Part shown: one piece after another, positions 34,815-48,067 of the stretch
Layout: the number at the start of each line of letters is the position of its first letter
Numbering within the stretch: position 1 is the stretch's first letter
Assembly: GCF_037975245.1 (NCBI RefSeq)
Contig: NC_092577.1
Location: 11,476,013-11,540,012 of the forward strand
Source of the DNA: Apostichopus japonicus
Lineage: Eukaryota; Echinodermata; Holothuroidea; Aspidochirotida; Stichopodidae
DNA: 64,000 nucleotides
Reading direction: 5' to 3'
Position numbers and translations under genes: made by a program
Notes under the pieces: generated by a model
What the model was told of the DNA's origin: nothing
The model's database searches: none
The model's input: only the letters and a program-made list of their open reading frames with translations

Positions 34815-36000
34815 ATTTTTAAAATTATTTCAACACATTATTAAGAAATTACCTTAGAACTTCAGGGTTCAATCAACCTAAATAGACAGAAATGTATTCA
34901 TCGAGATATATGACTTTAATTTTCTTTCCAAATACAAGTGATGTAGCCGAGTGGACAAAGGAGGTGGCATTTGAAGCAATGAGGCTTAGCAATTGAGAGG
35001 TTTGGGGGTTGCATCCACGGCCAAGTCATGGTAAGGTGGATTTTCCATCAAAGAGCAATCTACGGTTTTCCCATCTGAAATGACTCTCTAAATTTAAAAA
35101 TATTCCAAATTTGAGTTAAAATGTTGATTTGGAAGCCATCCGACGTGAAAGTTGTAATCCATAAGCCTTTGCGGCCTTTTCTCAAACATTTCGTAAAATA
35201 ACTGCCAGATTAGTATTATGATTATCGCAATGTTTGATTTCTTTCCTTGTATTATTATGTTTGTTTTCATTTCCTGACAGACAGATGATCTCTAAAAATA
35301 ACCATAGTAGGAATTGCACTATGTAAATGTATTTCAACAGATGGTTGGGAGTTGTGATGTCCAAGTAATATCTTCCTGGTAAGAATTATCATAGCTCACA
35401 GGTGAAAGTCACTGGTTTTAATGTCCAACTTGTTTCTGAACATATTCCGTGTGAAAAGGTGGGGCCCCTTGAATGTAGCCCTTGGTAGAGGCTATAGGTG
35501 CTAAACGAGAATAGGCAATTCACTTAGACATAAATAACAGGAATCTACTAAAACAATGAGATATGAGTGAACCAAATTGAGTTCCCTATAAATTCTAGTC
35601 TGTCAATTTATCAATTCCGATTAAGAAATATTTATATTCTATTAATTCTTTCTGGCATCCATGTGGATATTTTCGATCACCGCTGACTGTACTTGTTGGA
35701 CTAAAATGGTACAATTTAGCCAAAGTACTTGATACCCTCGTAAAAGTTAATTAAAACTACCGTAAGTATTAAAAATGACATCGTTGTATTAGCATAAACA
35801 CCGTTGACTGTACCTAAACCGATATATCGTAGCAACAGTACTGGATACAAAGGACATCAAACCCAATAAAATCTCAATATTGAAAAAGAGCATCGATGTA
35901 CAGGCACTCTTATACGTTGTTCCCTTTTTATTGAATTTTATTCTATCTAACTGTACAAATTGATCATAAACAACATTTGGAACGTCAGAACATATATATA
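34815..36000 (+). other. TRIM-B 3' flank shared by all TRIM copies
   Basis: Matches 43176-45500, 60750-61700 and 19731-20126 (e.g. TTAGAACTTCAGGGT, CATATTCCGTGTG, GACTGTACCTAAACCGATAT). It likely includes the 3' UTR; no convincing AATAAA lies close to the stop. A SINE interrupts it at 34938. Confidence 0.6.
34938..35200 (+). mobile_element. tRNA-derived SINE inserted in the TRIM-B 3' flank
   Basis: The head GATGTAGCCGAGTGGACAAAG resembles box A of a Leu-type tRNA, and GGGGGTTGCATCC resembles box B. The tail contains AAATGACTCTCTAAATTTAA and GTTGTAATCCATAAGCC. The other TRIM copies lack it. It belongs to a different family from the SINE at 48222. Confidence 0.65.
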
Positions 36001-37750
36001 TTCTAACTTTGTGGTTCTGGTTGTGGTTGTTTCAGAAATATTTTCTTATACAGTTTTCTTTTTATCAAGGATAAGCTGAGTCATATCTTATGTCTTTGCC
36101 TTTGTTCGTAAAGTTACCCTAATCTACTTTAAACGATAGTTTAGTACAAGATATATTTATCTTTATCACATAATTCAATAAGTCATTTCGACATTTATTT
36201 AAAAATGACACCACACCTGATGTAAGTTTATCTGATTATATTTAGCTTTAAACTCCTGCCTTCATTGACACGTTCTGCTTTGTGTCTGTATTTGTGAAGC
36301 ACTTGTCAATGTTGTAAGTCTTCTAATGCACGGTCATCTTCTTTATTACCCTTAATGTAACATCTGTCTGAAGAAACATATACGATATAAATATATATAT
36401 ATATCTATGTTTTTTAATACAGATTGAGATATTATATCTCATGTCAGTAACATAGCAAATGAACCTATTTAATTTCAATCGTAAATGGTTGTAACAAACC
36501 ATAAATAAAATTTGCTAATCTAAGTTAATATTTTGTCAGAGGATACTTAGTTTTTCACTTATTTTAGTAAATAGAAACAAATATATGATCCTGATCGAAA
36601 CGGTCTTTGAAACTAAACAGAATGCGTGATTTGCGTCAGATGATTGCACCTGTATTCGAGTTAAATAATCGAGTTTGTCTGGATGGGTGCATTCCACAAT
36701 ACTAAGGAACACACGCATAGACGCATTAAATGTTCATCGTCAGTTTAATACAAGTAATTATTCATTGCTGTTATGGTAAAGTCTGATTAATCTAGCTTCC
36801 CAATAGAAACCTTAACTATCAATTGGCGTATGCCGTTAATGATGTAACCAATATATGCTATGGTGTGTTTGGTAACTAGGTAAAATGAGTGTCTATATTG
36901 TTCAATAATGACGTTAGTGAAGTAGTTTTTTTCAGTGCAATTGTATTATTGAAATAAGGGTAAAATGGCTTCAATGAGTTGGTGAAGAATGAATGGAACA
37001 ATATCTCTTCTTCCTCCAAAAAGCGGAATGCATGATCATGTTGATTCCACATTAACATCCTTTGTTCGAAGAAAATGGAATAGCTGTTGTTAATATGATG
37101 AGTGGAGATGTTAAGACCTACGAGTTTCTTTCATTGCTTTGTATTTTCAACACGATTGCCTCCCACACTACGATAAAAGGAGGTCTGTCATATATAGTAA
37201 TGTGTCACAGAGAAAGGATGTCTTTGATTGATCATAACTGATAATGTCGCAATAATTCATTTTTGTTTAATGTGAGGTTCCTACAAAAACGGGAACATAA
37301 ATAGATGTATTAATTTGAGAAACGGTACCAACTGATGGATATGTTATGATCATCTTTTTGTATCTTCTGCTTACTTTCAACGCATTTAAATTACTACTTA
37401 TCACATTTGGGAAATTTCAAAATATGGTTTTATTATGCCATTTTCTAAAGCAAATCTAGACAGATAAAGGCAGTTAATTGCATCCATTGATATGGATAAT
37501 AGTATCACTTTTGAGGAAGTATCCACAGAAAGCCTTTCTTGGATATGGCAGTTGTAAGTGACGGCGCTGTAGTGGGATAATGACAGAAACAATTGCCTTG
37601 CCTAATCATTATTCTTCATTATGAATTTCGATGTAGGATTTTTTTTTTGATTAACATCAAGAAAAGAATCACAAAGTTGGATTGGGGAAAGAAGTGTAAA
37701 TATAAATAATAGAAATTCGAACTATAAATGTTTAAGATTGAATGGAATTC
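36000..37750. other. Unassigned AT-rich intergenic DNA
   Basis: No homology to the module and no recognised repeat or coding sequence. A (TA)n run lies near 36390. Confidence 0.4.
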
Positions 37751-37751
37751 A

Positions 37752-38728
37752 GTTTTAACGCTGATAAATATAGCGGCAAGTTTAGTTTTTGCTTAATGCA
37801 AACAATCTTTGGCAGATGGAAATTATGATGAGATTTAAGATATCATAGGGGGAAAGTAATAACACGCTCATCGTGATGATTTAACTTACAGCTGACTTGT
37901 GTTTGAAAAATTGGTTTGTTAATACTACGTGTAACTTCGTGTAGTTAACAGGGTCAAAGACAAACTAAATGTATTGATAAATATTTCGCGTGACAACGAG
38001 CTATAGGTCTGTCACTGTACACCCCATTTTCCTGTCAACGTAGAATGCATATCAAAACTGTTTCTGCTAGTATTATAGGGTAAACATAACAAGAAAGTTG
38101 GTAGTAACTTGATATATTCTGACGTTTACTATGATTAATACGACGAGATCAGCTTCAAGTGACCAGAAGAGCAGTTTGTATGAACATAAAGAACGAATAG
38201 TAAGTTACACACTCATTACGAACAGAGGAACCGCCCCTTTAATTTATTACGCGGATAAATTGTGCCGCAAGTTTAGTTGTTGTTTAATGCAAACAACCTG
38301 AGCGATGAAAAGTATGATGGTGTTTCAGATATTACAGCTGTAAAAGTAATAACATCGTGATTAAGTCCAAGTAACTGAAGTGCAACTGTCTTGCGTTTGA
38401 AAACATTTTATTTACACAACGCGTAACTTCGTGTACTTTACAGTGTCAAAGTCTAACTATATTAAGTTGATAAATCCATCGATCGTGTGACAGATTTGCC
38501 ACGGTGAACGCCATTTTTCTTTCAACGTGAAATGCATATTGAATCTGTTTCTGCTAGTATTCGAGGGGATATATACCATAAAAGTTTAAATTATACTTGG
38601 CATACTGACGATTACTACAACTAGTAAGACGACAGCAGCTTCAGGTGACCCGAAGAGCAGTTAGTATAAACATAACGAACCAATAGTAAGTTACACTCTA
38701 ATAACGCAAAGAGGAACCACCCCTTTCT
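37752..38728. repeat. Two-copy tandem duplication, about 490-bp unit
   Basis: Units start near 37752 (GCTGATAAATATAGCGGCAAG) and 38244 (GCGGATAAATTGTGCCGCAAG). They stay colinear to AGAGGAACC(g/a)CCCCTTT at 38226 and 38711. They are diverged (roughly three quarters identical by eye) and occur nowhere else in the window. No coding frame is conserved between them. Confidence 0.85.
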
Positions 38729-39760
38729 ATCGTCAGTAAAACTAATGTAGGCCTATAACTGTATTATGTGGGTATTGTTGGAGTAATTGTTCTGAGACTA
38801 GAAGGGTACTTTACACACGATCATACCAATTTGTTTAATATTATCCACTTGTAACTGAAGTCGAAGAAAATGCAATAATTCTTCGCTGTATTGAAACAGA
38901 ATTCCTTCATTCTCTTTTCTGGTTTTGTTTATTCTTATCAATGAATAATATTAACCCATTTTTCTATCATCTTCTGGTATGGTATATTCTAGAAATTTGA
39001 AATGGTCGGTTGTACCAGAAATGACAGTTACGTAATGACTTCCGTTCACATACGCATGATATACATTAACAAGGTAATGTATATAGATGTTTGCATACAT
39101 GATAGCTGGTAAGATGACCTTATAGTATGAAACGTTTAATATTGCGATCACTGGCTACGAGCAGTTTATTGAAGAGCCATATGTGGTGGATTTTGTAAGG
39201 AGGTAGTTAGTATTGAATGAGTATAACGATATCGATGTTTCCGAGAAGGATACAAGAAAAATGAAACATCGACCCTCCCTCCTTTTAACTAAAAATACAA
39301 TAATTTACAATACGTCTAGAGTAACCATCATTTCGCCGATTTATGAATACAGAACTCTGAATGGAAACATAATGCTATGAGAACCTACTATGTCACCCCG
39401 CACCCCCACCATCACCTATCACCTCCCAAAACCGTTGCTAATGGACCCTCAGACTCCTTATCATGTAACTATTGATATTATTGCACACAGTAGATATTGA
39501 CGCAGTGTATCACTACTATTGTTTTCTGAGAATGCCTTTCCTTTTTTATGTCAAAAATCTGATTTCTGATTTCTGAATCTGAAACCAGGTTTTATAGCTA
39601 TATATATTCCACAAAGAAATAACACATAAAACAGGTGAAGATACCCCACTCTAGACCACACATTCTGACCTCGCTCCATTCTCCGTCAATTGTTGGTCAT
39701 TCGCCTTCCGAAATTATTCAGATTAAAAAGGCTTTCCAGTAAGGCTGTGCACATTTATTT
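38729..39760. other. Unassigned intergenic DNA
   Basis: Nothing beyond short open frames and AT-rich stretches. Confidence 0.35.
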
Positions 39761-39763
39761 ATG

Positions 39764-40151
39764 TTAAGCTTCGCATACATTCTGTAACTGGATGCCATCT
39801 ATGAAACATAACTCACACAATCTTTCATGAAAATCAATGTATGTTAACTTTCCATGTACGATAGGGAGTTTACTTTTCACACAGCGGAATTTACGTAAGT
39901 TTTCTCCGTGGTGGAAAAATAAGTTAGTCAAATAATTTTCAAATTCAGGTTCATCTTCGTACATTCTGTAGAATATTGCATTGGGAGTAATTGTTGACCT
40001 CGCCTAGCCAATTTTGTTTATAAACATCACTTAGTCGTTGATGTGTATTCGCTTTGAGCCAAGTCTTAAATATCAGAGGGTATTGCCTGTGAGGGGTAGC
40101 ATCCAATACAGGCAAGAAAAGGTATTTGTGCAAATTTTCACATTTCACCAC
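39764..40151 (-). mobile_element. LINE ORF2 C-terminal fragment
   Basis: Two adjoining minus-strand frames read QNWLGEVNNYSQC..., then EFENYLTNLFF, LRKFRCVKSKLPIVHGKL and FHERLCELC. This is the conserved end of some LINE proteins (a LTKFR-x-H-x-LPI-x-G segment followed by ERxCxxC). One frame break separates the parts and the reverse transcriptase itself is missing. It lies in the intergenic region upstream of TRIM-C. Confidence 0.7.
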
Positions 40152-40330
40152 AAGTTCAGCACATTAAAAATACTATTTCCATTTCTTGGTTTACTCTTTC
40201 TCAAACTATTGAAACATTTTATTGTAAGTGATTGAAATTTCTATCACATGAATATTACCACAACAGGTGTAAATTTCTGTCTATTTTTAACATATATGCT
40301 GTTCCACTTTAACCTTCCAACTCATACCAC

Positions 40331-40860
40331 ATGTCCCTACAGGGGATTGAATCCTTAGGTAACCGCCCTGAGCTAGTACGAATCAGCAGAGAGAGACTGT
40401 GGATGCAACGCCTTCGCACCATTCAACCTCATGGGCTCAACATTCATGGAGGACACGACATACTTTTGTTCTGTTCCTTCACCCCTTGCCCCTTCCCCTA
40501 TCACCCCTTTTCTCGTAGCACTCTTCCACTTTTTCTTCTCGACACCTTTTTGTATTTGTCCTTCTCTAGTTTATTCCCAACCCTCTTCCGTTAATCCTCT
40601 ATTTGTTCCCCTGTAGTTTATCTCCTACCTCTCCGCTTCCCATCTTGGTTTCTTTCTTTCTTCTCTCTATCCCTACATGTCTACTAATCCCCTTACAGCT
40701 ATATTTTATGTTCACCATGCTTATTAACCTGTCTGTATTATGTGCGTGTGTTTTGTCCCTTCTGTTACTGTTACTTGTAATTTAGCCTTTGAAGAAGATC
40801 CTGCTAGGATCGATCGAAACGTCAGACCAACTCACGTTTACACATTCTCTTACACAGGCT
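40331..40860 (+). mobile_element. Penelope-like element 3' end
   Basis: The frame at the start encodes RISRERLWMQRLRTIQPHGLN, which matches the conserved tail after the GIY-YIG endonuclease of Penelope-like elements. A C/T-rich spacer follows, then TTGAAGAAGATCCTGCTAGG and ATCGATCGAAACGTC, the typical Penelope 3' trailer. It ends about 60 bp before the TRIM-C splice acceptor, so it replaced the upstream flank seen in other copies. Confidence 0.75.
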
Positions 40861-40904
40861 CTTTAGTGAATTAGCAGTTTGCTAACTGTTATGTTTTATT
40901 TTCA

Positions 40905-40919
40905 TTTTATAAATTGCAG
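40905..40919 (+). other. 3' splice site of the TRIM-C coding exon
   Basis: TTTTATAAATTGCAG lies 20 nt before the ATG, conserved with TRIM-B and TRIM copy 3 although the upstream DNA here comes from a Penelope element. Confidence 0.65.
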
Positions 40920-40939
40920 AAATCTGGTCATCAAGACAA

Positions 40940-43175
40940 ATGGCGTCCGCAACTCCTCTCATGGATCTGGCAGAGAACTTCTTCCTGTGTTCTGTTTGCT
41001 TGGATCAATATAAAGAACCGAAACAATTACCGTGTCTGCATCGATATTGTAGAAATTGCTTGAAGACAGTTATACATGCAAGCTATGATGGAAAGATTAA
41101 GTGTCCATTGTGTAAACAGGAATACGTGATACCAGAAAAGGGGGTTGACGATTTCAAGACTGACTTCCATATGAAGAGCATTATTGAGTTTATACAATTG
41201 CAAAAGTCTTATGAAAATACAGATTTAAAGAAATGTGTAAGCTGCTTGAAGAATACAGAAGTTTCAGCTTTTTGTTTTAAGTGCACAGATTACTTGTGTG
41301 AGCAATGTTACAAGGTTCACGTCAGCAGTAAAATGTTTACATATCACAAAACCCACATTCTGAGGTTTGATAATATAGAAGCAAAGAATATGACAATGGA
41401 TAAATTAACATCACTAACGGAAGATCCCAGATGCCATATCCATGACAAAAAAGAAGCACAGTTATGCTGCAGTTCTTGCGGAAATGTACCAGTGTGCATA
41501 GCTTGTACATATAATAAGCACAAAGGTCATGACCTGCATGATGTCACTGAAATAGCAGAACGTGAAAGACAACTACTGAAACAAGAACTTGCTGAATTAA
41601 CCAAATACAAAGGTAAACTATATGGCCTCCCAACAAAAATACAAACTACTACACAGAAGCTGCATGAAAATGCCGTGAAAAAAAACAGAAAGATTGATAT
41701 ATCAGCACAAGCAACAAGCAAATAAGATTAAAGATAAACTTGCGGAATGTACTAAGGAACGAAAAAGAGGTTTAGAGGACATCGGAAGCAAAAGAATAGA
41801 AAACCACCGTCAGGTCACTTTAAATTTGGAAGAGGAGTTGAGCCAAGTAAGAAAGAAATATGATAAACTCTTGGAGACAACGAATCAAAAATATGACAAC
41901 GAATCTGAAGAGTTTGTTAACAAATGTGATGAAACTGAGGGCGAGCTCTTTAGAAAACTTGGAAGCCTAGATGCTAACTTCAAGAATTTGACAACAGCAA
42001 AAGACCTGCGTGTAAATCAAAATAAAGATGAACTAAAACAAATGAGAGAATATTGCGAACAGATTATTAAACGATACGAGAACCTCACAGCAACGGCATC
42101 ATCTATTCTTGCTTCTAAAGACAATTGGACAGACGCTCAGTGTATTCCTGATATTAGAACAGCCTGTGATACTCTGATGATAGAAATGAAAACAGGAATT
42201 CCAGAGTTGAACTCTTTATCTGATTTCGTTATCAGTGATATCACAAAGGTTATTAGAGACATTGTCACGATTGCTCAGCATGAAGAGTCCGTGGTTGATG
42301 TTGCAGGAATCAAAGTTCAAGGTAGATATTTCACTGGCTTTACCAGCAGAGGAGATCTCAAGATTGTCATAATTTATAAGGAATCTGAAGGGTATTTACA
42401 CATCTCTGTGTTCAACAGAAAAGCGGAAATACAACGACAAGATCAGATCAAGAGTGATAGGAACGTGATCATCTGCGGTATGTTATCTGAGTTCAAAGTT
42501 ATAACAGCGTCTCGTAAGCGAAATGAAATCGGTATTTACGATGTACGTGATGGTGCATTTAGCAGGAAGAATATTCGTGACGTCATTACAAATTGGCCAT
42601 CTAAACAGTACGTGAGTTGTGTAACTACTGATCCTGTGAAGAATCATATTATTGTTGGTACTGACAGCAGAGATGTGTATGTATTTACTGATCAGTTGAT
42701 TTACAGTCACATGTTTACCCTACCAGATGTAATTGATACACCGCATGATATCTCTGTACATAGAGGTAGTCTCCTGGTCTGTGACAACTCGCGTGGTAGA
42801 TCATATGCAGTCACCATGGAGGAATCACAGAGTAAGCTGATGTATGAATTCACCAAACCAGATCTTGATGGGTTACATTGTAGACCTATCAGTGTCTGCA
42901 CAGACAATAATGAGTTCATATACATGCTATGGAAATACGACAACCCACATCATTCGATGGTTCTTTCACATTTGGCGGTGGTGTTGATGATGCATGCGTT
43001 AATGGCGGGCTGCAATCTTGTACAATACAGTCAGGATGGTCGAAAGTTACTCACAAAAAGAAAATTTGATCATAACGCTGACTGTGTGTCAACGATAGAA
43101 GAGAACGGGATGGAAAAACTTCTTGTATCAACAACGGTGGCATCTTTCCACACGTTCGACCTAGAAGTGACGTAG
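40940..43175 (+). CDS. TRIM-C: full-length TRIM E3 ligase with one A-run frameshift
   Basis: All family domains are present: RING from C17 (CSVC, CLHRYC, CPLC), B-box1 (KCVSC...CEQC...HKTH), B-box2 (CHIHDKKEAQLCCSSC to HKGHDLH), a long coiled coil and the propeller-like end closing in FDLEVT. The frame breaks only once. At 41678-41685 there are eight A where the sister copies imply seven, so translation stops 261 codons in at 41725 while the rest stays open to 43175. Without that base it would be 744 residues. Compared with TRIM-B it has about 20 extra residues near 42945-43010. The lack of any other lesion means it is either a very young pseudogene, a functional gene with a homopolymer sequencing error, or a site of slippage. 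A possible polyadenylation signal AATAAA is at 43550. Confidence 0.85.
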
Positions 43176-43804
43176 CTATAGAAAATAATTTCAAGTGATT
43201 ATTTGAGGCAACCTTAGAACTTCAGGGTGCAGTAGATTCAAATGCAGAAATTTGTTCAGAGAGAAATATTACTTCATAAGGTTTTATTGCAATGTTTGAA
43301 TTTATTTTATTATTCTTTGTCAATATATATAGTTCAGCAGCTGGTTGAAATTTATGATAATCAAGTCAGGTCTGAGTCATTGATCTTCAGTTGTTTTCGG
43401 GAATAGCCCATGTGTGGAGGTGGGCCCCTCTTTAATGTAGCCCATGGCATAGACTAATGTGTACTTAGCGAGATATAGCAATGTGTAATGAATGAAGAAT
43501 GTGCCGAATTGAGTTCACTTTCAACTCCAGTCAGTCGATTTATGATTCCAATAAAGAAACATTTATATGTTGGCTACTCTTTCTGGCAACCATGTGAATA
43601 TGGTCGATCCCTGCATTATCTTCTAAAACTTCTATTTTTCCTGAATACCACTATTTCAGAAAACGATTTGATAGTTTACAAATAATGACTGCGCCTGTTG
43701 GACTTAACCAGTACATCATAGCCAAAGTACTTGATACCCACCTAAAAGGTAAATAAACTGCCGTAATTATTGAACATGACATCCTTGTATTGTCATAAAC
43801 ACCG
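43176..43804 (+). other. TRIM-C 3' flank
   Basis: Homologous to the flanks of the other TRIM copies (CTTAGAACTTCAGGGT, CCCATGTGTGGAGGTGGGCC). AATAAA at 43550-43555 is the best polyadenylation candidate. Confidence 0.55.
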
Positions 43805-44934
43805 TTTCGTTTAGTTTGTTTCTGCCGTTAAATCACGATGATGTGCATTTGTTAATACATAGTTATAGCAATGAGGGAGCGGGACTAGAAGTAAGATAAC
43901 TTTTCGAGTCTGGTCCCTTACAAAGTGAAACTAGAAAATTAAATTTTATATCAAGAAAAGAAAAAATCAAGAGAAACAAATAGAAAAGCACACACATAGG
44001 GGTTTGACAGAACTGTGAAAGGACATATTAGTACAATGCTCACTATAAGACAGAACTATACGAAAATTATTCGTTGACTAGAATATGTTTCACCTGTCTT
44101 TCATCAGATGAAATTTATTAGCTATTACTAAAAATTTCACTTAGAGAATTCCAGAGGGCGACACCAGAACATCTAGCCTCAGAATGATACAAATTAAGTT
44201 TTGGACATAGGAGTTTGTAACATATGTTAAGTTCGAGTGTTGTATGAATGAAATAAAACTGAGGAGAAAATTACCAATTTATAATTATAGAGCTCAATTA
44301 GGCTAAGCAGGTAAGCAAGGTGTTTGAAAAGCGCACAGAATGTTAGATAAATGAAGCGATACAAATGTTTCTAACAGTCAATTTCTGGATCTTGTATAAG
44401 CTACCAAGAGTTGACATGTGAGCATTACCCTACACGATGATGTTGTACTTTAAATGAATGTACAGGTGCATTATAAATTGTGAGTAAAGTGACTTTAGGT
44501 AAGAATAGTTTCAAGCTATTAATTGTACTATTTGCATATGCAACATTTTTGCTGATGATAAACATATGTTTTGCCAGTTGAATTTTGCATCAATATACAA
44601 TCCTAGAAATTTAGCATGATCAGATGCGTTAATACGCACTCCATCAAGTATAACTAAGAATTTTGTGTAATCAGCTGCTCATTGCCAGATTTAAGAACAT
44701 GAGTAATTTTTGCGATCTTAAGTTCAGATAGGAGAACACCTTTTGCAAGAGATAAAAGAGTTGTGTACATTTGCGTTGATGTAGCTTAAAGATTTTGTTT
44801 GCATGTCTAATAACATTTCTAAGGTTATTTTTTTATATTGGAAGGATGAGCTTTGCGATCAGCGAAAATGCATTTGCTTTTAATTGTTTTTATAGAGTTG
44901 AGTTTTATGTTTAACAGAAGTAACGATTAAACGT
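43805..44934 (-). mobile_element. LINE fragment inserted in the TRIM-C 3' flank
   Basis: Other TRIM copies read ACACCGT(t/a)GACTGTACC without a break; here about 1.1 kb intervenes. On the minus strand decayed frames give VILDGVRINASDHAKFLGL, then YIDAKFNWQ and LYKIQKLTVRNIC, i.e. the end of a CR1/Jockey-like reverse transcriptase. The 3' UTR-like tail near 43830-43930 (minus strand) resembles that of such LINEs. Target duplication is not clear. Confidence 0.75.
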
Positions 44935-45600
44935 TGACTGTACCTAAACCGATATATCATATCCGCAGTACTTGATACAACCACCAAAACAAATTAAAAC
45001 TAATTATTGTCAAATCGTATCGCTGTACATGCACCTGTCACTAAGCCTGTTCTTCTATACAGGTACATAATTTTTGATATATACTTAAAACTATACATAA
45101 TACTTGATACACGCATACCTTATTTTAAGCTATATATTGAAAAGAACACCTCTATGTAGTTATATCCACCTCTGACTGTACCTAAGGTACATCTTATCGG
45201 TAGTACTTGATACTCAAATATTAACCGTTCCATATAGTAATTGATATGCACATAATAATACACCGATTATTAAAATAACATATTACAATGGAAGATTTCA
45301 CAGATATTAGTTCTAATGTAATGACCAGCTATCAATTTTCCAGCAAATTTAAACATATGAGATAAATGCTTAGGCTAATTTTAGTTTTCATATACATTTC
45401 TATTTCCTGTATATTAGTCCTTTGAAGGAACATGTCAACATACAGTCTAACGGTATTCTGTTGGTAACTGTATAAGTTTATTGGAAGTTATTTTATCCAT
45501 CTGTACAAAATTGATCGAACATACAATATAAAACTTCAGAACCAAAATCAGTTACATACATGTAAAAGCAAATCAACATATAAGAAATTTTGATAAGCTT
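44935..45600 (+). other. Remainder of the TRIM-C 3' flank
   Basis: Resumes the shared flank with GTTGACTGTACCTAAACCGA and continues to ATCCATCTGTACAAAATTGATC, parallel to 35815-35960. No gene. Confidence 0.5.
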
Positions 45601-45879
45601 TAATCATCATTAAAAACAATTTTACTTTTGATTCTTTCTTCTCTTTTAATCCGAACAATCCTTGGCGAAATTTTCAGCGTAAATATGATTGGCTTTTATT
45701 TTTCTCACAAACAATGTATTTTTCTTCTCAGCAGCACGTCAACTTTGTTTTTCATGGGTGGTGTAGGTGGGAGGGGGAGGGGGCGGGGGGACTGAGTGGT
45801 AACTCTAAAATGTTCTGCAGCTGCGAAAAAGGGAGATATAGTTGCATCTCCGATGTACAGGTAATTTTTTTACTAGTTG

Positions 45880-46170
45880 GGCTGTTGTCATGGTAATGCG
45901 TTTGACTGCTGGTTCGTAAGTAATGGTTCCTAGGTTACGATTCCGTCACAGATACTTTGCTGATTTTTTCTCCAACTTGGTGAAGTGGTAACATGTACTA
46001 TGGGGTAAAATTGTTATTAACATCAGTAGGTCAAAGGTTATTGATGGTCATAAAAGGTGAAATTATCAAAAGTACCTACTTCTCCTTGGGTTTATGTTTG
46101 ATGTCCATCGCACTTGGTGATAGTGATCAATATATGGAAGGTCGTAAAAATACACCTTATTAAAGGTGAA
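45880..46170 (+). mobile_element. Probable tRNA-derived SINE
   Basis: TCATGGTAATGCGTTTGACT (box A-like) is followed about 35 bp later by GGTTACGATTCCG (box B-like), then a body of unknown origin ending near 46170. Boundaries are uncertain. Confidence 0.45.
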
Positions 46171-48067
46171 AGCCAAACAAGTCAACCAACCATATTTTTT
46201 TTGTTAAAGTAGTGTGTCACATCCCGCCAAATATAAAAAAGAAGCCAAATCTAGGCTGTACTGGCTTAACAAAGTACAATTGATGCAACATATTGTATTC
46301 CTGGCACACGTTTTCATTAATGAAACCAATTATAAACGACAAACGCCCTCCGTAATTAAAGAGATTTCTGCTATTGATATTAGCGTAAAGTTTTAAGTAA
46401 TTGATGACAGACGTCTAGACCATGGGAAAAAGTGATTCAAAGGTTGTCGAATTCGTTGCAACATCATGGAGACTGAATGGAAACTGTAAATTGGTTTGAT
46501 AATACAAATTAACAAATGTGAAGGAGCCTCAGCTTTCCATACACAGTGCAGCAAGGACTCATTTCCACACTGTCCACACAGAACAATGGTTCAAGAACAA
46601 AATTGTATGAATATTTGTTGAACTTTGTAAATCTGAAGATCAGATGTTGTAAACTAAAAAAGATATGATATGAGGATAAGAGTTAACTATCAACTTTTTT
46701 AAAGTTTGAATGTTCTTAGTTGAGCCTTGTAACTTCATAACTTCGTGATGATTGCGGACTTTTTCCGGGTCCGTTGGGTAAGACGAGGTTCTACTATCTT
46801 ACTATTCTTGGGTTGCGTGGGAGTTGACTTAAGCTAGCGTTAAATGCAACACAGATAACTTTCTTTTATTGGTGATTAATCTTCATAGTATTTATGGGGT
46901 TCCCTTAGGTACAGATGTATACCATGACTTAAGTGGGTATAATGGTTTAAAAATAATTTTGTAGCAGTTTCACTGTAGAAACGTGTCTCCACGTGAGGAA
47001 AATAACATTCTGGGAGATTGTTTTGAAGTCGCACTCATGTGTACTTTTAGTTAATATTCTCTTGCTTCTTAATAGGATGCATTTTAGCAGCAGTCTTGTT
47101 TCATATGTTGTTAAGAGATACATGTTAACTTTATGATTGATGACTACGTCTTAAAGGGATAGTATGTTTATAGCTGAAACTATTAACCATCTCCAAGTTC
47201 AAGTGAGTACAGTAATTGCCCCATGTGTTTTTCAGCGATGCATTACTCTTTTAGAGCTTGCAACTTGAAGCAATATTGTACATCACAACTTGCATATGTT
47301 GGGTAGTCAAAGTAGTATGTGGTCAATATATATATATTTTTAAGTTGTTGTAATTGGTACACGTGCCAATGACGTAATGGTCTTAACTACTTGTACTGTA
47401 AATATTGTACTACAATGGATTAACACCACTGGTCGTTGAATTGTTAATGTCATAATGGTGCTCATTGTATGTTCCTTTTAATTGGTTTTAGGTGATGATA
47501 GCATTGTCTCTGATACGTGCAGGTAGTTAATAGTTATTTTATTTTTCTTAATATTGCTTATTTTCATTAATTTACAGGTGAGCATAAAGTCCGCTGACTA
47601 TTCATAGCCACTGCTCTCTTTATTATGCTTTTACTTTGATTTGATCTTGAACTATGTAGTTGCATGTTGAAATGCATGGCGCCACCAAACAAGAGTGGTA
47701 AAATATAAAACACCGCTTCTTTGTATTTCTTCCACGACATCCTTACACAAATATATTGTTCCCATGCGTCATAGTTGCACATTAATGTTTGAGAGGACAA
47801 AATGGTGGCAACGGCCCCAAACTGATGAGCAAAAAATAGAGTATATTGCCAAGTCTGCACATATGATCAGGGACATCTAAATACTCGTTGTAAATTGATA
47901 TTGATACCTTTTTTCATTTCATGAACATAAAAGTCTTATCAAGGCCACACAATGTCAACAATCTTAATAGAGGTCGCTGATGTGGCAACGTTATAATCCC
48001 AATTTGACCCCCGGGAGGCACAATGAGCAGAAAATATGTTGTAATAGTCCTGTTAACAGTAGAATGT
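46171..48067. other. Unassigned intergenic DNA
   Basis: AT-rich, with only short open frames on both strands (for example 47567-47860 minus). None shows a recognised domain. Confidence 0.35.
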
